From assembly GCF_000337675.1 (NCBI RefSeq), contig NZ_AOIB01000009.1, forward strand, positions 1,607 to 37,209: a stretch of DNA of 35,603 nt. The letters run 5' to 3'. The number at the start of each line of letters is the position of its first letter. The stretch's first letter is position 1. Source of the DNA: Natronococcus amylolyticus DSM 10524 (lineage in GTDB: Archaea; Halobacteriota; Halobacteria; Halobacteriales; Natrialbaceae). The notes beneath the pieces are model-generated. The model did not search any database, was not told the DNA's origin, and saw only the letters and a program-made list of their open reading frames with translations. The position numbers and the translations under genes are program-made. Shown one piece after another: positions 30,735 through 35,603 of the stretch.

Positions 30735-31718
30735 ATGATTTTCGAAGACCTTCCGACCACGCCCACGTCGGAAGAGCTGATCGACAAGGCGTTCTCGCGG
30801 GCGGCGCGGGCCGGCAAGGCCAAGGGCGGCCTCGAGGCCCAGCAGTCGATGCTCCAGACCGCGGCGAACATCATCTCCGACAATCTGGAAAACGTCGTCA
30901 CGGCCTGGCCGGACTTCGCCTACGAGGACGACGTCGACCCGTTCTACTACGAGATCGCGGACGCGATCGTCGACGTGGACCGCCTGCGTCAGAGCCTCTC
31001 GGAGACGATGTGGGCCAGCCGCAAGGCCCGCGAGATCCACCAGGAGTACCAGCCGAAGCTGCGCAAGACCGACATCGACACCGCACGCAAACATCGAAAA
31101 CAGGCGTTCGCCCGGCTCGCGGACATCGTCGAACAGATCGACGACGAGCTGCTGTACATCAACGAGTCGCGCAACGACCTGCGGGACCTCCCCGAGATCA
31201 ACCCCGACGAGCCGACGATCGTCGTCGCGGGCTACCCAAACGTCGGGAAGTCGTCGTTCGTCAACGACGTCACGAACGCCCGCGGCGAGACCGCTTCATA
31301 CCCGTTCACGACGAAGGGGATCGGGCTGGGTCACTTCGAGCGAGATCACATCCGCTATCAGATCGTCGACACGCCCGGCCTGCTCGACCGCCCGCCGCAG
31401 GATCGAAACGAGATCGAGTCACAGGCGGTGAGCGCGATCGAACACCTCGCCGACTGCATGCTCGTCGTCCTCGACCCGAGCGGGGAGTGTGGCTACCCCC
31501 TCGAGTCCCAGCTCGAGCTTCGGGACGCCATCGCCGCGCAGTTCGAGGACGTGCCCGTGTTCACGGTCGCGAACAAGATCGACCGCGCCGAACACTGGAC
31601 GGCCGACGTCGCCGCTGACTACGAGATGAGCGTCGAGACCGGCGAGAACGTCGAGACCGTCCTCGACGCGGCCGTCGAGGCGATCGGCTACGAACCGGAA
31701 CTGCCGTTCGAGGAGTAA
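30735..31718 (+). CDS. NOG1-family GTPase
   Basis: This 327-residue protein begins MIFEDLPTTPTSEELIDKAF, the typical NOG1 N-terminal helical bundle (to about residue 155). The GTPase domain follows: G1 GYPNVGKSS from residue 166 (Lys172), a switch region with the G2 threonine in YPFTTKG, G3 DTPGLLDRPP and G4 NKIDRAE. In eukaryotes NOG1 acts in 60S ribosome assembly. The archaeal form lacks the long C-terminal extension, and a role in large-subunit assembly is inferred. A small membrane protein gene begins four bases after its stop, so they share an mRNA. Confidence 0.94.
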   Translation: MIFEDLPTTPTSEELIDKAFSRAARAGKAKGGLEAQQSMLQTAANIISDNLENVVTAWPDFAYEDDVDPFYYEIADAIVDVDRLRQSLSETMWASRKAREIHQEYQPKLRKTDIDTARKHRKQAFARLADIVEQIDDELLYINESRNDLRDLPEINPDEPTIVVAGYPNVGKSSFVNDVTNARGETASYPFTTKGIGLGHFERDHIRYQIVDTPGLLDRPPQDRNEIESQAVSAIEHLADCMLVVLDPSGECGYPLESQLELRDAIAAQFEDVPVFTVANKIDRAEHWTADVAADYEMSVETGENVETVLDAAVEAIGYEPELPFEE

Positions 31719-31722
31719 CGTC

Positions 31723-32052
31723 ATGAAGGGACCGGGAATCCTCTGGATGTTACAGACCGCGGCCGGCTTCTCGCTGGCCGGGCCGCTGTTCTTCCTCGCG
31801 GCGAACTACCTCTTCGCGGGGCGGTACGCCTGGGGCGTGAGCTTCCTCTTTTTTGGGCTGCTCGTGCTCTACTTCCCGACGTACCTCGTCAACCGCATCG
31901 GCGGGCCGCGAGCGTGGGTCCGGCGTCGGCTCGGTCGGGGCGGTGACGACGAGGCGGAGGACGAAAGCACCGCGGCGGACGGCGGGACCGACGCCGACCG
32001 ATCGTCCGGCTCCAATCGGGGATCGGCGCTCGAGCGGCTGCGGAGCCGTTGA
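31723..32052 (+). CDS. Small membrane protein downstream of NOG1
   Basis: This 109-residue protein has two membrane helices: about residues 8-30 (MLQTAAGFSLAGPLFFLAANY) and 36-56 (WGVSFLFFGLLVLYFPTYLV). A basic stretch (RAWVRRRLGRG) and an acidic/Ser-rich disordered tail follow. The positive charges after helix 2 place the tail in the cytoplasm. The ATG at 31723 follows the NOG1 stop by four bases, so it is in the same operon. I do not recognise the family; its steady pairing with NOG1 would need to be checked in other genomes. Confidence 0.8.
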   Translation: MKGPGILWMLQTAAGFSLAGPLFFLAANYLFAGRYAWGVSFLFFGLLVLYFPTYLVNRIGGPRAWVRRRLGRGGDDEAEDESTAADGGTDADRSSGSNRGSALERLRSR

Positions 32053-32090
32053 GGGTCGAGAACGGCGCCCGAGAGCGGAGCGAGTGACGC

Positions 32091-33383
32091 TCACTCCTCG
32101 ACGATGTTGACGTACCTGATCTCGATATCGACGTCACCGTCGGCGTGTTGCTCGACCCGTTGATTGAGTTCCGATGCCAGTCCGGGCGCGGTCTCGCCGG
32201 GCGGCCCGCCGATCGTGACGATCACCCGCTCGGGACTCTGGATCGGATAGTCCTCGTCCATGAGCACCTCGATTTCGAGGAACTGGTACTGCTCGAACTC
32301 CTCCTCGTCGAGTGCGAGTATCACCTCCTCGCGGGCGTTCTCCTCGAAGTTGCCGGCCTGGTACGACGAGTAGGTGATCGCCCCGAGAAACACCGAGAAG
32401 ACGAGCACGATCACGACGAGCCCGACGACGCGCTTTCGGACCCGCTTTTCCGTCGGACCGAGTTCGAACAGGCTCTCCGGTCGGTACCCCAGATACCACA
32501 GCGTCAGCAGGCCGGCGAGGTTCACCGAGAGCACGTTGACGAACACGAGCGCCGTCGAACCGATCGCGGCCGCGGGCTGGCCCCAGGCGATCGCGATCCC
32601 CGCAGCCGCGGCGGGCGGAATCAGCGCTGCGGCGATCATCACGCCGACGAGCGCGACGGAGATCCCCGTCGCGATGCTGACGATCCCCGCGACGCCGGCG
32701 CCGAGCGCGACCGCCAGCGAGAGCAGGTCGGGCGCGAGGCGCTCGGAGATCTCGTCGACCTCCGCGAGCTCGAGGCCGGGCGGGACGATGTTCGTAACGT
32801 GGACCGACCAGGCGAAGACGGCCGCCGCACCGATCGCGAAGATGATGCCGATGAACTGGTAGGCCACGCTCTCGACGAACAGATCCTCCTCGTCGATCAC
32901 CGAGCCGACACTGGCACCGAGAGCCGGACCGATCAGCGGCGCGATCACCATCGAGCCGACGACGACCGCCGGCGAGTCAAGCAGCAGTCCGGCCGTCGCG
33001 ACGATCGCACTGATGATCGTCATCGTCGAGTAGACGCCGAACGTCGGCGTCAGCGACTCCGCTTCGGTCTGGAGCTCCTGTCTCGAGATCCGATCCGATT
33101 CGACGTCGCCCTCCTCGTACTCCTCGCGCAGCGCCTCGAACCGTCGAGAGACGACCGTCTCCGCATCGACGACGACCGTGTACGCGTCCTCCCCGACCCC
33201 CGCCTCCTGAAGCTCGTCGAGCACCGGCTCGACGGCCGGCGCCGGCAGTGGAAAGTAGACGACCGCCGTGTAGTCCCGGTCGCTCTCTTCGTCGGTGACG
33301 ACGTAGTCGATCCCTCGATCGTCGAGTGTCTCGAGGATCGTCTGTCGCTTTCCCGTCGGAACCGTCAGCTGTACGAGCCGCAC
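32091..33383 (-). CDS. TIGR00341 (DUF389) family membrane protein
   Basis: About 430 residues. The first 100 form a soluble ferredoxin-like domain (VRLVQLTVPTGKRQTILETL... to VVVDAETV). A linker containing SRQELQ leads to a DUF389 membrane region with six or seven helices (STMTIISAIVATAGLLLDSPAVVVGSMVIAPLIGPALG, and on to GIVSIATGISVALVGVMIAAALIPPAAAAGIA). A C-terminal cytoplasmic acidic domain follows. This order matches TIGR00341, whose function is not established. I choose the GTG at 33383 because a GTTATGAC box lies 27 bases upstream and the N-terminus then starts at the first strand. An ATG at 33410 would sit in that box and add nine residues. It converges with the NOG1 operon. Confidence 0.88.
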   Translation of the reverse strand: MRLVQLTVPTGKRQTILETLDDRGIDYVVTDEESDRDYTAVVYFPLPAPAVEPVLDELQEAGVGEDAYTVVVDAETVVSRRFEALREEYEEGDVESDRISRQELQTEAESLTPTFGVYSTMTIISAIVATAGLLLDSPAVVVGSMVIAPLIGPALGASVGSVIDEEDLFVESVAYQFIGIIFAIGAAAVFAWSVHVTNIVPPGLELAEVDEISERLAPDLLSLAVALGAGVAGIVSIATGISVALVGVMIAAALIPPAAAAGIAIAWGQPAAAIGSTALVFVNVLSVNLAGLLTLWYLGYRPESLFELGPTEKRVRKRVVGLVVIVLVFSVFLGAITYSSYQAGNFEENAREEVILALDEEEFEQYQFLEIEVLMDEDYPIQSPERVIVTIGGPPGETAPGLASELNQRVEQHADGDVDIEIRYVNIVEE

Positions 33384-33404
33384 AGCTGGTACGTCGACCC
33401 CAGG

Positions 33405-33414
33405 GGTCATAACT
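33405..33414 (-). promoter_or_regulatory. Probable TATA box deciding the TIGR00341 start
   Basis: The minus-strand GTTATGAC is centred 27 bases before the GTG at 33383. This makes that GTG the likely leaderless start instead of the ATG at 33410 inside the box. Confidence 0.45.
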
Positions 33415-33512
33415 CCGGACACTTTCGGTATGCTGTCGGTCGGTTTCGCCGCTACGGCGATTTCCGGGTCGCGTGATTCGGAGACCGAGGGCCGAACACC
33501 CGATCGTTCGTG

Positions 33513-33520
33513 AACTATAC
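33513..33520 (+). promoter_or_regulatory. Probable TATA box of the ribbon-helix-helix gene
   Basis: AACTATAC lies about 29 bases before the ATG at 33546. Confidence 0.45.
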
Positions 33521-33545
33521 CCGTCTCGCGTTCCTCCCGGACGCT

Positions 33546-34094
33546 ATGGCACACCGCGTCACCGTCTCGCTCGACGACGAGACGAAGGCGGCCCTCGAGA
33601 CGCTCGCCGGCGAGACTGGAAGAGGACAGAGCGAGGTCGTCCGACGCGCGCTGTCGTTTTACGCCGCGAACTTCGAGGCCGCGAGCGGGCGACCGAGCGA
33701 CAACTTGGAACAGTACTACCAGATGCTCTCTTCCGGCGAGCACGTCCTGCTCGACGTCGACTTCCTGCACGCCTTTCTCGAGCACCTCTATGCGGGTGGC
33801 GATCCCGATCCGGCGTTCGTCGAGGCGGCCGACCGGGTCTCGGACTACCACGCGAGGGAGTACGAAGCGCGGTTCGAGGGTATCGACGAACTCCTCGAGT
33901 GGCTCTCCTTCTGTGGCTTCCTCGAGGTCCGTGACGAGGCCGGCGGGGTCTACCACGTCGTCTTCCCCTCGGAGGCGATCCAGTGGTTCATGACCCGCTT
34001 TATCGAGCGCAGCACCGCCTCGATGCCGATCGAACTCGAGATCGAACGGGGCGTCTCGAAGACGATCGTCGCCGAGCGCTCGAGCGACGCGTAG
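33546..34094 (+). CDS. Ribbon-helix-helix transcriptional regulator with C-terminal sensor-like domain
   Basis: This is a 182-residue protein. Residues 1-42 are a CopG/MetJ-type ribbon-helix-helix: strand MAHRVTVSLDDE, then two helices with TGRGQSEVVRRALSFYAANF. Residues 55-182 form an additional alpha/beta domain (EHVLLDVDFLHAFLEHL, then ELLEWLSFCGFLEVRDEAGGVYHVVFPSEAIQWFMTRFI) that I do not recognise. It is not NikR, because the nickel-binding ACT domain is missing. It sits 132 bases upstream of the Nramp-fold transporter in the same direction. Control of that transporter is a reasonable but unproven inference. Confidence 0.85.
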   Translation: MAHRVTVSLDDETKAALETLAGETGRGQSEVVRRALSFYAANFEAASGRPSDNLEQYYQMLSSGEHVLLDVDFLHAFLEHLYAGGDPDPAFVEAADRVSDYHAREYEARFEGIDELLEWLSFCGFLEVRDEAGGVYHVVFPSEAIQWFMTRFIERSTASMPIELEIERGVSKTIVAERSSDA

Positions 34095-34123
34095 CCGGAC
34101 CCCTCACACGAGTTCATACTCGG

Positions 34124-34169
34124 TCATACGACGGACTGCTCGAGCGGCCACATCGACGGAGCCGTATGA
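34124..34169. promoter_or_regulatory. Inverted repeat in the gap before the transporter
   Basis: TCATACG (34124-34130) recurs inverted as CGTATGA (34163-34169), 32 bases apart, between the regulator gene and the Nramp-fold gene. A CCTTATGC stretch (34184-34191) follows and is a possible TATA box about 40 bases before the ATG. This could be an operator, but the arms are short and widely spaced. Confidence 0.25.
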
Positions 34170-34226
34170 TCCGCGCTCAACAACCCTTATGCTGCTCTCG
34201 GAGAGCGGATACTGTGTACACTCACC

Positions 34227-35465
34227 ATGGGTATAGTAGACAGGCTGAAAGCGATCGGACCGGGCGCGCTCGTCGCGGCGGCGTTCGTCGGTCCGGGAAC
34301 CGTCACGACCGCGAGCGTCATCGGCGCGGAGTACGCCTACGTGCTCGTCTGGACGATCGCCTTCTCGATTCTGGCGACGATGGTCCTCCAGGAGATGAGC
34401 GCGCGGCTGGGGCTGATCTCGCGCGAGGGGCTCGGCGAGGCGCTCAGGGACGAATTCTCGAATCCGCTGGCGAAGTGGGCGTCGGTCCTGCTCGTCGTCA
34501 GCGCGATCGGGATCGGCACGGCGGCGTTCCAGACCGGCAACATCGTCGGCGGCGCGGCAGGCCTCGCGACGATCACCGGCGTCAGCGAGAACGTCTGGGG
34601 GCCGCTGATCGGGATCGTCGCGGGCGCCCTGCTCTGGTCGGGCAACTACAAGCTGATCGAGCGCGTGTTTATCGGCCTCGTCGCCGTTATGGGTGGGGCG
34701 TTCCTGCTCAACGCGATTATGGTCCGTCCCGACCTCGGCGCGCTCGCCGGCGGCCTCGTCCCGACGATTCCGGAGGGATCGGCGTACCTGATCGCGGGCC
34801 TCGTCGGCACCACCGTCGTCGGCTACAACCTGTTTCTGCACGCGAGCACCGTCCAGGAACGCTGGGACGGCCCCGACGACCTCGCGGAGTGTCGAACCGA
34901 CACGATCGGAATGATCGTCGTCGGCGGGCTGATCACGACGGCGATCGTCGTGACCGCAGCCGCGGTGTTCCCCGAGGGAACCACGATCGCCGACGTCGGC
35001 GAGATGGCCGACCAGCTCGAGCCCGTCTTCGGCGGCTACGCGCTGACCTTTTTTGCGATCGGCCTCTTCGCGGCCGGCTTCACGAGCGCGATGAGCGCGC
35101 CCCTCGCGGGGGCCTACGCGACCGCCGGCGCGCTCGGCTGGGAACGCGATCTGAAATCGACCCGGTTCCGGGCGATCTGGGTGACGATCCTCTCGGTCGG
35201 GGTCGTCTTCTCGGCGGTCGGCTTCGATCCCGTACAGGTGATCGTCTTCGCGCAGGTCGCCAACGGCCTCCTGCTGCCGATCATCGCCCTATTTCTGATC
35301 TATGCGATGAACAACGAGGCACTGCTCGGCGAGTATACGAACAGCACGCTCCAGAACATCCTCGGCGGGCTCGTCACCCTCGTCGTCGTTGGCATCGGCG
35401 TCCAGACGCTCTACGACGTCCTGATCGTTCAGGACGGACTCGACGTTCTCTTCGGCTTCCTCTGA
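34227..35465 (+). CDS. Nramp-fold transporter without canonical metal-binding residues
   Basis: This 412-residue protein with about eleven membrane helices has the APC/Nramp fold. The N-terminus GPGALVAAAFVGPGTVTTAS aligns with helix 1, and VVGYNLFLHASTVQERW aligns with helix 6. Canonical Nramp metal carriers have DPGN in helix 1 and MPH in helix 6. Here those positions read GPGT (residues 22-25) and VGY (198-200), so the Asp, Asn and Met metal ligands are all absent. Transport of Mn2+ or Fe2+ by the usual mechanism is therefore unlikely. The gene is followed after 21 bases by a hydantoinase/oxoprolinase A-type gene. This suggests an organic substrate such as a cyclic amide, which is an inference. 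Confidence 0.88.
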   Translation: MGIVDRLKAIGPGALVAAAFVGPGTVTTASVIGAEYAYVLVWTIAFSILATMVLQEMSARLGLISREGLGEALRDEFSNPLAKWASVLLVVSAIGIGTAAFQTGNIVGGAAGLATITGVSENVWGPLIGIVAGALLWSGNYKLIERVFIGLVAVMGGAFLLNAIMVRPDLGALAGGLVPTIPEGSAYLIAGLVGTTVVGYNLFLHASTVQERWDGPDDLAECRTDTIGMIVVGGLITTAIVVTAAAVFPEGTTIADVGEMADQLEPVFGGYALTFFAIGLFAAGFTSAMSAPLAGAYATAGALGWERDLKSTRFRAIWVTILSVGVVFSAVGFDPVQVIVFAQVANGLLLPIIALFLIYAMNNEALLGEYTNSTLQNILGGLVTLVVVGIGVQTLYDVLIVQDGLDVLFGFL

Positions 35466-35486
35466 CGCGACGAACTCTCAGTGACT

Positions 35487-35603
35487 ATGAACGATACACC
35501 GATATCCGACGAACGCACGGACACGCAACCAGCACACACGGATGCCACCCGGATCGGCGTCGACGTCGGCGGCACCTTCACCGACGTCGCCCTCTCCGTC
35601 GAC
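35487..35603 (+). CDS. Hydantoinase/5-oxoprolinase subunit A-type protein (5' end only)
   Basis: Only the first 39 residues lie in the window. After a 21-residue polar leader (MNDTPISDERTDTQPAHTDA), the sequence RIGVDVGGTFTDVALSVD matches the start of HyuA, the ATP-binding half of ATP-dependent hydantoinase/5-oxoprolinase. GVDVGGTFTD is the phosphate-binding strand-loop of the actin-like fold. These enzymes open cyclic amides such as hydantoin or 5-oxoproline using ATP, usually with a HyuB partner that would lie beyond the window. It follows the transporter by 21 bases in the same direction, so the two probably form an operon. Confidence 0.85.
   Translation, partial: MNDTPISDERTDTQPAHTDATRIGVDVGGTFTDVALSVD

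Noticed and set aside
32145..33476. A 443-codon plus-strand frame opposite the TIGR00341 gene
   Set aside because: Its protein is nearly all Arg, Asp, Glu and His, the usual antisense shadow of a hydrophobic membrane protein in a GC-rich genome.
34227..35465. Calling the transporter a manganese/iron carrier (MntH)
   Set aside because: The metal-binding DPGN and MPH residues are replaced by GPGT and VGY, so the usual substrate assignment is not supported.
1..35603. tRNA genes, rRNA, CRISPR arrays or complete insertion sequences
   Set aside because: Looking along both strands I found no cloverleaf with a T-loop core, no regularly spaced repeats and no intact transposase.

Overview
The window is chromosomal DNA from a halophilic archaeon (class Halobacteria, probably a Natrialba/Haloterrigena/Natrinema-like genus). 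The evidence is a very GC-rich third codon position, strongly acidic proteins, archaeal-type promoters with a TTTTA or TTTAT-like box about 27 bases before many start codons (leaderless mRNAs), and diagnostic archaeal genes: ABCE1/RLI, Sec61 beta, archaemetzincin, NOG1, UPF0146, an F420-dependent NADP reductase and an S26B signal peptidase. I found no insertion sequence, CRISPR array, rRNA or tRNA gene. Coding density is about 90 percent and most of the window looks like core chromosome.

Layout. 1-5.5 kb: the end of an unrecognised gene, a short-chain dehydrogenase, and two paralogous M32 metallocarboxypeptidases flanking a divergent EamA exporter. 5.7-11.6 kb: a small membrane protein, a zinc-ribbon protein, an M20 amidohydrolase/peptidase, a PIN-ATPase-KH protein, NAD synthase, a membrane protein and a winged-helix regulator. 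11.8-17.0 kb: an accessory-looking export module. It has a DUF5305 membrane protein, an S26B signal peptidase with an extra external domain, and a TasA/SipW-cognate-like exported protein (DUF1102-like). A divergent operon follows, with a membrane-tethered HTH protein (DUF7344-like) and a large acidic exported protein with two tandem copies of one domain. 17.0-19.5 kb: an EMC6-like membrane protein followed after one base by ABCE1, then a glycine-zipper protein.

19.6-24.7 kb: archaemetzincin, divergent from UPF0146; a HEFAH membrane metalloprotease; a HAD phosphatase; a FAD oxidoreductase-Rieske fusion; and a glycerophosphodiesterase. 25.1-29.6 kb: a coiled-coil protein, a glyoxalase-fold protein, F420H2:NADP oxidoreductase, a response regulator, thioredoxin, Sec61 beta, PdxT, a bifunctional-nuclease-domain protein and HisE. 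29.6-34.1 kb: a Cys-rich DUF326 copper-binding-type protein, a DUF5518 membrane protein, NOG1 plus a small membrane protein, a TIGR00341 (DUF389) membrane protein, and a ribbon-helix-helix regulator. 34.2 kb to the end: an Nramp-fold transporter lacking the usual metal ligands, then the start of a hydantoinase/5-oxoprolinase A-type gene.

The best candidates for new biology are the signal peptidase/exported-protein module, the non-canonical Nramp protein beside a HyuA-like gene, and a tandem hairpin element that appears to have been inserted in frame into one of the two carboxypeptidases.
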